Assembly: GCA_022824265.1 (NCBI GenBank)
Contig: JAJEAG010000027.1
Span: forward strand, 1-64,000
Source of the DNA: Candidatus Poribacteria bacterium
GTDB lineage: Bacteria > Poribacteria > WGA-4E > WGA-3G
Length of the DNA: 64,000 bases
Reading direction: 5' to 3'
Both the position numbers and the translations under genes were made by a program. Shown piece by piece: positions 55,193 to 63,919 of this stretch. Each line of letters opens with the position of its first letter. Position 1 is the first letter of the stretch. Below the pieces are notes generated by a model that saw only the letters and a list, made by a program, of their open reading frames with translations, had not been told where the DNA came from and did not search any database.

Positions 55193-55621
55193 ATGTCAAC
55201 AACACTTGTACACATCGGTGTCCGTACAACAAATTTAGAAAAAAGTATCCGTTTCTGGAGAGATGCACTCGGTTTAAGTGTTGCCTCAACAATGAACGGA
55301 TGTTATGACCTAACAGATGGTTATCACAATTTTCGCGTGTTTCAGCATAATGGTCCTGACCGTCCCCAACATGTCAGCGGAATGTTAGATTACCTTCACA
55401 TAGGAGTCCGAGTTCCAGACCTACGCGAAGCAGCGCAACGTTGTGAGGAACTCGGTTTTGAAATTACATGGGAAGGATTGGACGGCACTAAACCTTACGA
55501 TCCGAATTCTAACGAGTTACCATCAGAAGCTTTTAAAGTTGAAGACCCAGATGGGATTACCGTTGATATTACTGAACGAAACGATCAGTGGCCCGGTGTA
55601 GAAATTGAAAGCAAAGGGTAA
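55193..55621 (+). CDS. VOC-family (glyoxalase-like) protein
   Basis: A 142-aa metal-binding-type beta-alpha-beta protein. It has LVHIGVRTTNLEKSIRFWRD in the first half and YLHIGVRVPDLREAAQRCEE in the second, each with a candidate metal histidine, and EDPDGITVDITE near the end with the glutamate. AAAGGAG lies before the ATG. It may be a lyase, isomerase or dioxygenase; the substrate is unknown. Last of the SCP2-PhyH-VOC cluster. Confidence 0.88.
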   Translation: MSTTLVHIGVRTTNLEKSIRFWRDALGLSVASTMNGCYDLTDGYHNFRVFQHNGPDRPQHVSGMLDYLHIGVRVPDLREAAQRCEELGFEITWEGLDGTKPYDPNSNELPSEAFKVEDPDGITVDITERNDQWPGVEIESKG

Positions 55622-55641
55622 TTTGCTAACACCTTAAATGT

Positions 55642-55660
55642 GCGCGGTACAATACCGCGC
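55642..55660. terminator. hairpin between convergent genes
   Basis: GCGCGGTA-CAA-TACCGCGC makes an 8-bp perfect stem with a 3-base loop, between the convergent VOC and peptidase genes. T-rich runs follow only weakly on the plus strand, so it is a possible bidirectional terminator. Confidence 0.55.
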
Positions 55661-55673
55661 CATCTATATCATT

Positions 55674-56387
55674 TTATTCATCCCCACCCAAAAGTCCTAA
55701 TCGGAACAGATAGTAGAGAAGCATTAATAAACTTGTTATTGCTGCAGCCAGATAGGTTAAAAATGCTGCGTTAAGCACTTTGCTCGCATGACGGTTTTCA
55801 TCGGGCGAAAGCATACCCACTTCTGCCATCGCAACTTTAGCACGACGACTCGCATCCCATTCCACCGGAAGTGTTACCAATGAAAACACCACACCTACAG
55901 AAAATAGGATTACACCTAACAATATTAGGCTCTTCAACTGGAGAAGGAATCCCGCTATCATCACAATATACGAGAAGATCGAACTAAAGTTAGTCGCTGG
56001 TACAAGCGCACTACGAAGACTAAGCATTGAATAGCCGTGCGCATCCTGCATAGCATGTCCTGCTTCATGACATGCAACACCTATTGCTGACAGAGAGTGA
56101 CTTGAATATACATCATTGGACAACCTTAGCACTTTTTTGCGTGGATCGTAGTGATCACTTAACCATCCTCCTGTATGTTCAATTTTGACACCGTCAATTC
56201 CATTTCTTTGCAGCATGAGTGCTGCTGCTTGTGCCCCTGTCATCCGCTTTTGCGATCCGACTTTTGAATATTTTGCGAATGTTGCTTTTGTCTTCCATGT
56301 TGCATACAGAGACAAGGCAAGTCCAGGTGCAAGAAATACGAGATACATCGGGTCAAACAAACCAAAAAACATGTTGGATACCCCCAA
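55674..56387 (-). CDS. membrane zinc peptidase (YugP-type)
   Basis: A 237-aa neutral zinc metallopeptidase of the Zn_peptidase_2 family. The active site is GVACHEAGHAMQDAHGYS (HExxH), with a central pair of hydrophobic helices (about 140-185) and a C-terminal membrane helix. N-terminal helix at about 9-25. The RMTGAQAAALMLQRNGIDGV segment is conserved in the family. It stands alone. Substrate unknown. Confidence 0.9.
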   Translation of the reverse strand: MGVSNMFFGLFDPMYLVFLAPGLALSLYATWKTKATFAKYSKVGSQKRMTGAQAAALMLQRNGIDGVKIEHTGGWLSDHYDPRKKVLRLSNDVYSSHSLSAIGVACHEAGHAMQDAHGYSMLSLRSALVPATNFSSIFSYIVMIAGFLLQLKSLILLGVILFSVGVVFSLVTLPVEWDASRRAKVAMAEVGMLSPDENRHASKVLNAAFLTYLAAAITSLLMLLYYLFRLGLLGGDE

Positions 56388-56503
56388 GTTCTATGTTTAT
56401 ATCTGTTTGTGAAAGAATTGATATGTATTAAATGCATAAATATTATACAAGATTTTGACTGGGAATTCAAATGAATATAATGGATGTAGAAGTGTTGTTA
56501 ATC

Positions 56504-56701
56504 GTCTGAACCAAGAATTTCAGGATTACAGGATTTACAGGATAAAAGATTGTATTCCAATGTTCCTTCACAAAAGGTGCCTCTTCACCCTTTACAACGG
56601 AATGTATATTCACCAACTCCCAATCCAGAGAATCCTGTAATCTTGGAAATCCAAGTTCAGACAAAAAGAATTACTCTTATCCTGTAAATCTTGGTTCAGA
56701 C
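56504..56701. repeat. GTCTGAAC-type inverted repeat unit
   Basis: GTCTGAACCAAGAATTTCAG (from 56504) continuing into GGATTACAGGATTTACAGGAT is matched by inverted copies at 56632-56662 and 56679-56701, both ending TTCAGAC. This is a widely dispersed bacterial repeat type as I recall. The rest of the gap 56388-56890 has the lone MITE end (56754-56770) and AT-rich sequence. Confidence 0.6.
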
Positions 56702-56753
56702 AATAAACAAATACCATTATTTACATACTTTAACAAAACCTGTGCGAAAAACC

Positions 56754-56770
56754 TAAAACTAAATAACCCT
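56754..56770. repeat. solo end of the MITE-like family
   Basis: TAAAACTAAATAACCCT matches the right ends of copies A (25881-25896) and B (38159-38174). No second end or core sequence is recognisable, so it is a remnant or a related subfamily. Confidence 0.5.
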
Positions 56771-56890
56771 ATGTCTTCATAAGGTTTCACTTGACAAGCC
56801 ATGTTCAGTTTGGTAAATTTTTGTATTAGGAAATTACAATACCACTGAATACATAGACTTCACATACCAGATAATAGGAGAACTGCTACT

Positions 56891-58084
56891 TTGAAAATAA
56901 CAGATGTCAAAACTATCCTGACTGCCCCCAATGGGATTCGGCTTGTTGTTGTTAAGGTTGAAACGAGTGAACCCGGTCTATACGGAATCGGTTGTGCTAC
57001 CTTTACGCAACGTCCATTGGCAGTTGCAACTGCTGTTGATGAATATCTAAAACCCTTTCTAATTGGGAAAGATCCTTCCAACATAGAGGATATCTTCCAG
57101 ACAAGTTTTGTTAGTTCTTACTGGCGAAATGGACCAGTACTGAACAACGCGCTCAGCGGTGTAGACATAGCATTGTGGGACATCATGGGTAAACGCGCAA
57201 ACATGCCTGTATATCAATTACTCGGTGGTAAGTGCCGTGAGGCAGCAACACTTTATGCACACGCAGGTGGAGGAAGTTTTGAGGATGTAGAAAACAGCGT
57301 CCGAAGGTATATGGAACAAGGGTATCGTTATGTTCGGGCACAAGTCGCAATTCCCGGATATACAACCTATGGCGCAGGCGGGGGAAAGCGGAGCTCTCCA
57401 GCATTTGAACCGACACCTTATGTCAACACAGTCATCAAACTTTTTGATCACCTACGGACAGAGTTAGGAGACGAGGTTGAACTTCTGCATGATGTGCATG
57501 AACGAATTCCCCCTATCCAAGCGATTAATTTAGCAAAAGGATTGGAACCGTACAACCTGTTTTTCCTTGAAGACCCATTTGCACCAGAGGACGTTGACTA
57601 TTTCCAACTGATGCGTCAACAGACGAGTATCCCGATTGCAATGGGAGAGTTGTTTAACAATCCCAATGAATATGTCAATCTAATCAAAGATCGTCTAATT
57701 GATTTCATACGAGTACATATTTCACAGATTGGTGGTATCAGTCCGGCTCGTAAACTCGCTGCGTTTTGTGAATTCTTTGGTGTCCGCACTGCATGGCATG
57801 GTCCTGGTGATGTTTCACCTGTTGGACATGCGGCAAACGTTGCTTTAGATTTAGCATGTTATAACTTCGGAATTCAGGAACAGCATGTATTTGGAGAAAA
57901 CACGAAAGAGGTGTTCCCAGGATGTCCAGAAATAAGAGACGGTTGTTTTTGGGCAAATGAGGAACCAGGACTTGGCATTGATGTCAACGAGGAACTCGCA
58001 GCACGATTCCCATTCCCAGAACATCCTCTGAACGGTGGTTGGGCACCAGTCAGACGAATGGATGGTACAGTTATACGACCATAG
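56891..58084 (+). CDS. mandelate racemase/enolase-superfamily dehydratase (ManD/RspA-like)
   Basis: A 397-aa enolase-superfamily enzyme. The metal ligands are seen as LLHDVHERI (Asp), FFLEDPFAPED (Glu) and IAMGELFNNP (Glu), with a catalytic His in TAWHGPGDVSPVGH, as in D-mannonate dehydratase. KITDVKTILTAPNGIRLVVV is the typical N-terminal capping strand. The start is a TTG at 56891 with TAGGAG upstream, because an in-frame ATG would remove the first strand. It may dehydrate a sugar acid; the exact one is open. Confidence 0.88.
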   Translation: MKITDVKTILTAPNGIRLVVVKVETSEPGLYGIGCATFTQRPLAVATAVDEYLKPFLIGKDPSNIEDIFQTSFVSSYWRNGPVLNNALSGVDIALWDIMGKRANMPVYQLLGGKCREAATLYAHAGGGSFEDVENSVRRYMEQGYRYVRAQVAIPGYTTYGAGGGKRSSPAFEPTPYVNTVIKLFDHLRTELGDEVELLHDVHERIPPIQAINLAKGLEPYNLFFLEDPFAPEDVDYFQLMRQQTSIPIAMGELFNNPNEYVNLIKDRLIDFIRVHISQIGGISPARKLAAFCEFFGVRTAWHGPGDVSPVGHAANVALDLACYNFGIQEQHVFGENTKEVFPGCPEIRDGCFWANEEPGLGIDVNEELAARFPFPEHPLNGGWAPVRRMDGTVIRP

Positions 58085-58096
58085 GTTTTTCACAAT

Positions 58097-59746
58097 ATGA
58101 AGTGGTTCACAATTATTGTAGCGACAATTTGGATTAATCTCACACACGCTGACATACAATTTACACGGATCACTGATGAAGCAGGTATCCAATTTCGGCA
58201 TTTTAATGGTGCTACCGGTGAAAAACATCTTGTGGAAACGATGGGAGGTAGTGCCGCTTTCTTTGATTACAATAATGACGACTACTTGGATATATATCTG
58301 GTGAACGGTGCACCACTCACACGGAAAACACCTGATGTGCAACCTACTAATCATCTCTATCGTAATAACGGAGACGGCACTTTCACCGATGTGACACAAC
58401 ACGCAGGTGTTGGGGATACAGGTTATGGAATCGGGTGTTGTGTCGCAGATTACGATAATGATGGCTATCGAGATCTTTTTATTACTAACTTCGGCAAAAA
58501 TATCCTTTATCGCAATAACGGTGACGGCACATTTTCTGATATATCCAAGCAAGTAGGAATAACAGATGAATCGCTTTTTTCTGCGGGGTGTGCCTTCGCG
58601 GATTATGACAATGATGGGTGGCTTGATTTAGTTGTTGTAAACTATGTGTTGCTTAATTTGGAAAACGTCCCAGATTGTTCACAAGAGGGTATTCCTGCTT
58701 ATTGCCGACCTGAAGAATTTTCACCTGCACCTGATCGGCTTTACCGCAATAATGGTAATGGCACTTTCACCAACATCACACAGGATGCAGGAATTACCTT
58801 ACTCGGTAGAGGTCTCGGAGTAGTCTGGACAGATATTGACAACAACGGTTGGCTTGATCTTTACATCGCGAATGACAGAGAAGCAAACTTTCTCTACAAA
58901 AATAACGGTGATGGCACATTCACAGAGATAGCTGAATTACACGGAATTGCCCGAAACGAACACGGCGATGCTGAAAGCAGCATGGGAATTGACACTGCGG
59001 ACTATGATAATGATGGTGACCTTGATATGATTCTCACACATTACCAAGCTGAAACCAACACACTGTATCAGAATGATGGATATGGGGTCTTTTGGGATGT
59101 TACCGCGCAAAGTCATATAGGTGAACCGACCCATTTGCCGTTGGCATGGGGTACAGGTTTTGTGGATTTTGACAATGATGGATGGCTTGATCTCTTTTTT
59201 GCAAATGGACACCTGCACGACAACGTTGAGCTATTACAAGAAGTAGGAGTCTACAAACAACAAAATCAACTCTTCCACAATAGTGGAAATGGAATATATA
59301 CCGACATTACGGATCAATGTGGAAACGGATTACAAATAAAAAAATCCAGTCGTGGTTCCATCTTTGGGGATTATGATAATGATGGTGATATGGACATTCT
59401 GGTCACGAATATAGGTGATACACCAGATCTTCTACGGAACGATACACCCACAAATAACAACTGGATAAGCATTAAGTTGATCGGTAAGAAAACAAACCGA
59501 GATGCTATTGGTTCAAAGGTGACATTACAGTATGGTGAAACATCAAAAATCATAGAGATAAAAAGCGGTGGAAGTTATCTCTCACACAATCAGTTTCAAC
59601 TCCAAACTGGGTTAGGCACAGCAAAAATGGTTGACCAAATAATTATAAATTGGCAAAATGGTGTTCAAGATGTGATAAAAGATGTTCAATCTAATCAGCG
59701 TTTGACTATCAAAGAAGGAAATGGTATCATTTCGCCAAAACATTAA
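58097..59746 (+). CDS. exported ASPIC/UnbV VCBS-repeat protein
   Basis: A 549-aa paralogue of the protein at 42563. The signal peptide is about residues 1-19. FTRITDEAGIQFRHFNGATG opens the mature part; FG-GAP/VCBS units with DYDNDGYRD, DYDNDGWLD and DIDNNGWLD follow. The ASPIC region is KLIGKKTNRDAIGSKVTLQY and the end is VQSNQRLTIKEGN. It begins 12 bp after the dehydratase and is followed by the LamG protein with partial overlap of frames only. Confidence 0.87.
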   Translation: MKWFTIIVATIWINLTHADIQFTRITDEAGIQFRHFNGATGEKHLVETMGGSAAFFDYNNDDYLDIYLVNGAPLTRKTPDVQPTNHLYRNNGDGTFTDVTQHAGVGDTGYGIGCCVADYDNDGYRDLFITNFGKNILYRNNGDGTFSDISKQVGITDESLFSAGCAFADYDNDGWLDLVVVNYVLLNLENVPDCSQEGIPAYCRPEEFSPAPDRLYRNNGNGTFTNITQDAGITLLGRGLGVVWTDIDNNGWLDLYIANDREANFLYKNNGDGTFTEIAELHGIARNEHGDAESSMGIDTADYDNDGDLDMILTHYQAETNTLYQNDGYGVFWDVTAQSHIGEPTHLPLAWGTGFVDFDNDGWLDLFFANGHLHDNVELLQEVGVYKQQNQLFHNSGNGIYTDITDQCGNGLQIKKSSRGSIFGDYDNDGDMDILVTNIGDTPDLLRNDTPTNNNWISIKLIGKKTNRDAIGSKVTLQYGETSKIIEIKSGGSYLSHNQFQLQTGLGTAKMVDQIIINWQNGVQDVIKDVQSNQRLTIKEGNGIISPKH

Positions 59747-59771
59747 TTGTTTGAAACAGGAGGAAAATCAA

Positions 59772-60563
59772 GTGAATATGAGATTATGTTTATTTAGTAT
59801 CGTAGCTCTTCTCATCCTCGTTACGTGTCCTTATGCAATCGGGAAAATAGACCAAGACTCCGTTGCTGGTCTATGGCTTTTTGAGGAAGGTGGCGGAGAT
59901 GTTGCAAAGGATAGTTCCGATGCTGGAAACGATGGCACTATTGTCGGTCCCAAAAAATGGCAAGACGGAAAATTTGGTAGAGCACTGGAATTCAACGGCA
60001 ATGATGTATATGTTGAGGTGGCAGCAAATGACAGCATCATTCTTGAGGAACTAACCATAGTCGCATGGGCAAACCTGAAATCCTCACAAGGAGCGCGTTG
60101 GCAGTCTATCATGATGCGTGGACAGAATCCTCGCAACTATCTTTTGGCTGTGGATAAAGACACACAAACGCTTCAATTGAGTGTTACTAAAGGAGCAGCA
60201 GGTGCATGGGGAGGTACAAGCGGTGGTCCCGTTATTACAGATGGTGACTGGCATCATCTTGCTGGTGTTTTTGGGGAGGATGGTTTTGTCATATATACTG
60301 ATGGTGTAGAGGCAGGTAGACAAGCTTATGCCAAACCAAGTCTTGATGCTGACCCCTCACGTATGCGGATAGGTGATGGGTCTAATGGTGGACACCAATG
60401 TGAAGGTTTGCTGGACGAAGTTGCATTATTTAACGTGCCACTTCCACAGGAAGACATTGAGAGCATTATGAACGATGGACTTGAAAGAGCAACTGGGTTC
60501 CTTGCTGTTGAACCTGAAAGTAAGTTGACAACAATTTGGGGTAAACTCAAAACAGGATTATAG
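59772..60563 (+). CDS. exported LamG-domain protein with W-tail
   Basis: A 263-aa protein. I take GTG 59772, with AGGAGG eight bases before it; ATG 59778 is an alternative. The signal peptide ends at PYAIGKI. The LamG sandwich runs from SVAGLWLFEEGGGDVAKDSS through FGRALEFNGNDVYVEV, DGDWHHLAGVFGEDGFVIYT and GLLDEVALFNVPL. The end is KLTTIWGKLKTGL. It lies 25 bp after the VCBS gene. A polysaccharide or glycan binding role is inferred. Confidence 0.85.
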   Translation: MNMRLCLFSIVALLILVTCPYAIGKIDQDSVAGLWLFEEGGGDVAKDSSDAGNDGTIVGPKKWQDGKFGRALEFNGNDVYVEVAANDSIILEELTIVAWANLKSSQGARWQSIMMRGQNPRNYLLAVDKDTQTLQLSVTKGAAGAWGGTSGGPVITDGDWHHLAGVFGEDGFVIYTDGVEAGRQAYAKPSLDADPSRMRIGDGSNGGHQCEGLLDEVALFNVPLPQEDIESIMNDGLERATGFLAVEPESKLTTIWGKLKTGL

Positions 60564-60564
60564 A

Positions 60565-61992
60565 CTACTTCCGATGATTACGGATCTCTTTTAATCCTTC
60601 GTGATAAACTGGATTGTCAGGATCAAGTTCAATCGCTTTCAAAACTGCAGCTTCTGCCGCATCATATTTCCCATGCTTATAACACAACCATGAAAGTGTA
60701 TTGTAGTACGGTGCTGACGAAGGTGATAATTCTATTGCTTTACGGGCAAAATCTATTGCTTTATTCAAATCTCTATTGTGTTGTCCGTATAGATATGCAA
60801 GTCCGTGGTGTGCACCTGCCATCTCTGGCTTCAGTTCGATAGCATGTCTATAATGTTTATCTGCGGAATCAAATCTTCCATCTGTTGTATAGAGTGTGCC
60901 TAACATCAGATGTGATTCTGGATAGTCCGAATTATAGGTTAAGGCACGTTTAAATTGCCTTATTGCCTGCTTTGCATCTCGTTTCTGCATATAGGCAATA
61001 CCGAGATAGTGGTATATATCATCTGTCTTCAAACCGAGTTGAATAGCACGGTTATAATGTGTGATTGCTTCTGAATTGTTTCCCAGTTCCAAAGAAATTC
61101 TACCCAAACCAGAAGATATATGTGCAATATCAACCTCTGATGTGCTGTATTTACTGATACGTTGAAATTCGCGTTTTGCATCCGCATACATTTCATATTT
61201 TAGGTAGGTATTCGCGAGTTTGACTAAAGTCTCTAATTTGTTGTCAGCATCCGCAGCGAAGACGGCTTCAAGATGTTTCTGAATGTCCGTGTCTACTTTC
61301 TTGAGAGTATGGAACTGTTCCATTGCATTTTCTGCTTTTTGCACATCTCCAATCTGTCGGTAGCATCGAGCAAGTTGATAGTGCGCGTTTGACATCGTTG
61401 GGGATATTGCCAATGTTTTCTGTAATGCTGAGATTGCTGCCTGCCAATCTTGTGTGCGGATATATAACACGCCAAGGTGAAAATATGCATCAGCAAAATT
61501 TGGATCACGAGAAATTGCTTGCTGGTGTGCAGCAATCGCTTTCTCTATCTCTCCACGTCCAGCATAGATTTTACCGAGGTTATGTTGAGCCTTGGAAACA
61601 CCTACTGTGTCTTGCTCCACTACATTTGCATAGAATTGAATTGCATTATCAAACTCTCCCTGTTGATATGCAATGTACCCTAATCCAATGAAAGCTTGCG
61701 CTTTTACAACATGGTTTTGCTGACCAAATTCTCCGTGCCTAACTAAACGAAGCACCTCCTGATATACGCGCGTCGCTTCAGTATAGCGACCAAGTTGCGA
61801 ATAAGCATATCCTATACGGATAAGTGACTTTCCAGTTGGGGGAGCGTTCTCAAAATACCTGACTGCTTGTTCATAATTGCCATATTGTAATGCCTCTTCT
61901 CCCAATTCATAAGCATTTTGAGAATAGACAAACTGCACACTGCCAAAATAGAGACATACTGCAATGACTTTCCAAAAGTGTTTTCTCTTCAT
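60565..61992 (-). CDS. secreted TPR-repeat protein
   Basis: A 475-aa protein with a signal peptide (about 1-25, ending VYSQN) and about ten tetratricopeptide repeats, for example SLIRIGYAYSQLGRYTEATR, AIAAHQQAISRDPNFADAYF and DAAEAAVLKAIELDPDNPVY. It is a protein-interaction scaffold in the periplasm or on the surface. Convergent with the LamG gene, 1 bp between stops. It has no tail motif. Confidence 0.88.
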   Translation of the reverse strand: MKRKHFWKVIAVCLYFGSVQFVYSQNAYELGEEALQYGNYEQAVRYFENAPPTGKSLIRIGYAYSQLGRYTEATRVYQEVLRLVRHGEFGQQNHVVKAQAFIGLGYIAYQQGEFDNAIQFYANVVEQDTVGVSKAQHNLGKIYAGRGEIEKAIAAHQQAISRDPNFADAYFHLGVLYIRTQDWQAAISALQKTLAISPTMSNAHYQLARCYRQIGDVQKAENAMEQFHTLKKVDTDIQKHLEAVFAADADNKLETLVKLANTYLKYEMYADAKREFQRISKYSTSEVDIAHISSGLGRISLELGNNSEAITHYNRAIQLGLKTDDIYHYLGIAYMQKRDAKQAIRQFKRALTYNSDYPESHLMLGTLYTTDGRFDSADKHYRHAIELKPEMAGAHHGLAYLYGQHNRDLNKAIDFARKAIELSPSSAPYYNTLSWLCYKHGKYDAAEAAVLKAIELDPDNPVYHEGLKEIRNHRK

Positions 61993-62035
61993 ATTCTGTA
62001 TAGACGTTGGATTATGGTTAATTTATACGAATTAT

Positions 62036-62947
62036 CTAATCAAAACCCAAACGTTTTACTTCTGTCTGTAGAGATATTCCTGTTTTTTCTTTCACATCGT
62101 TCTGAATATATGCGACTAAGTCTAATACATCCGATGCCGTTGCGTTATCAAGATTGAGAATAAAATTACCGTGAACTGTAGAAACTTCTGCCCCTCCGAT
62201 ACGATGTCCTTTCAAACCGCAAATATCTATCAACCGTCCAGCAGAATCACCAGGAGGATTTTTAAACATACATCCTGCATTCTCTTCAACAAAAGGTTGT
62301 GTTGTAGTTTTCTGTTTGAATAAGCCATTCATCAATGTGGTAATTGTATCAACATCCCCAGGTTGAAGCGTGAGGGTTGCACCAACAATGCAGAAATATG
62401 CATTCAGTCCACTATTTCGATATTCAAAGTTTGCTTCGTCATGGGTTAATTTTACGAGTTCACCTGTTTCGTCCATAACTGTAACATCTGTGACGACATC
62501 TCCGAAACTACTTCCCCATGCCCCTGCGTTCATAATAAGCGCACCACCAACAGCACCGGGGATTCCGAGTGCAAATTCGACACCGCTTAAACCGCTTTTA
62601 GACATCAATTTAGATAGACTCGGTAATGGATGTCCTGCACCTACAGTGATAACATTTCCATCTACCTCAAGTTCTGCCAATTCTCCGATTAACTTAACAC
62701 AGATTCCCTTGAAACCTTTATCACTTACCAACAGATTTGAGCCTCTGCCTATGACCGCAACGGGAACATCCCATTTACTATGAAAATGTGCTAACGCTGT
62801 TAATTCGTCTATTGTGCTGACTTCTATATATGCTTCTGCTTCTCCACCGATGCCAAAGTGTGTATGTTTTGAAAGAGGTTCTCCAAATCTGAGTCGTGCG
62901 TTAGGGTCGGTAACAATTGTCGAGAGTGCGTCTTTCCAGTCCATCAT
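62036..62947 (-). CDS. murB: UDP-N-acetylenolpyruvoylglucosamine reductase
   Basis: Reduces UDP-GlcNAc-enolpyruvate to UDP-MurNAc in peptidoglycan synthesis, with FAD. The FAD site has FGIGGEAEAYIEV and VIGRGSNLLVSDKGFKG, then GVEFALGIPGAVGGALIMNAG. The proton-donor serine lies in GDSAGRLIDICGLKG. The end FILNLDNATASDVLDLVAYI is typical. I choose ATG 62947 because AAAAAGGA is well placed; an ATG at 62944 or 62953 is possible. It stands next to a TPR gene. Confidence 0.94.
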   Translation of the reverse strand: MMDWKDALSTIVTDPNARLRFGEPLSKHTHFGIGGEAEAYIEVSTIDELTALAHFHSKWDVPVAVIGRGSNLLVSDKGFKGICVKLIGELAELEVDGNVITVGAGHPLPSLSKLMSKSGLSGVEFALGIPGAVGGALIMNAGAWGSSFGDVVTDVTVMDETGELVKLTHDEANFEYRNSGLNAYFCIVGATLTLQPGDVDTITTLMNGLFKQKTTTQPFVEENAGCMFKNPPGDSAGRLIDICGLKGHRIGGAEVSTVHGNFILNLDNATASDVLDLVAYIQNDVKEKTGISLQTEVKRLGFD

Positions 62948-63219
62948 GTCCATCCTTTTTCTCAATTATAACATGATATGTTAGCATGTATCAATGGCTG
63001 ATTAGTCCTCGTATTCAGGCAGAAACAAAATGCGCTTTTTGCAGAAAAAGAATTAATACGAACCTTTTTAAAACAGACTTGACTAACAATTGAAACGATA
63101 TTGAAACACTCTTTCAGCAACGACATTTTGCTATTCAGTAGAGAGTTAACACAATCATTATATTTGGAACGACAGTCTTGACATTTATCAAGGTTTCAGG
63201 TTCCGCATAGGAGAAACAG

Positions 63220-63873
63220 ATGAAACGTAAAATTGTAGCACTCAGCGCAATTGCACTTATGATAGTATCCGGTCTTTTTGTATTTGAACATGTAACGTCA
63301 GCACAACGTCCCGATAGGGATACACAACCTGGACAGGGACAACGCGGTCAACGTCAAGGCGGTGACAGAGGAGACAGAGGCAATAGAGGTGGTATGATGG
63401 ATGTAAATAATCTGATATCTATCAATCCAGTATCTATAGTTGAAAATTCTTGGACAGATTTAACATTTAATGTTGGCGTAGATGATGAAACGCTCATGAA
63501 GGCACGTCCTATCTATGAAGCTACTCGCAAGAATTTTCAGGCAAAGATGAAAGAAATAGTTGGAAAATATTCTCCAAAGGTGACAGAGGCGTTTGCATCT
63601 GGTGACCAGCGTGCTGCATTCCAGACGTTACAGCAGATTCGGGAAGAGATCAATCAGGACTTAGGTGCTTTGCTCAAAACCAGCGGTACAGAATTTCAAG
63701 GTAGTCTCAAAAATGTTATGAGTAAAGAGCACATGACAAAACTCAACGAATTGACAAGAGAACGGCAAGCAGCAATGCAGCAGCAACAACAGCAACGAAC
63801 AAACAGATTCCGTGGCGGGGAAGGTGGACAACGCGGACAAGGTGGACAACGGGGTCAACGTCCTTCTCAATAA
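63220..63873 (+). CDS. secreted Gln/Gly/Arg-rich Spy/CpxP-like protein
   Basis: A 217-aa protein with a signal peptide (about 1-28). A low-complexity region of Q, G, R and D (about 30-60) precedes a helical middle with ATRKNFQAKMKEIVGKYSPK and MSKEHMTKLNEL (LTxxQ-like, as in Spy/CpxP), then QQQQQQ and a Gly-Arg-Gln tail. AGGAGAAACAG lies before the ATG, and a strong terminator follows. Periplasmic, possibly chaperone-like or metal-related; the family call is tentative. Confidence 0.72.
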   Translation: MKRKIVALSAIALMIVSGLFVFEHVTSAQRPDRDTQPGQGQRGQRQGGDRGDRGNRGGMMDVNNLISINPVSIVENSWTDLTFNVGVDDETLMKARPIYEATRKNFQAKMKEIVGKYSPKVTEAFASGDQRAAFQTLQQIREEINQDLGALLKTSGTEFQGSLKNVMSKEHMTKLNELTRERQAAMQQQQQQRTNRFRGGEGGQRGQGGQRGQRPSQ

Positions 63874-63892
63874 GGTTTAGATTCAAAAATTG

Positions 63893-63919
63893 GGTCGGGT
63901 ATTTTACCCGACCTTTTTT
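63893..63919 (+). terminator. Rho-independent terminator
   Basis: GGTCGGGTA-TTT-TACCCGACC gives a 9-bp perfect stem, followed by six T. It ends the gene at 63220. The last 80 bases of the window hold nothing else. Confidence 0.92.
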
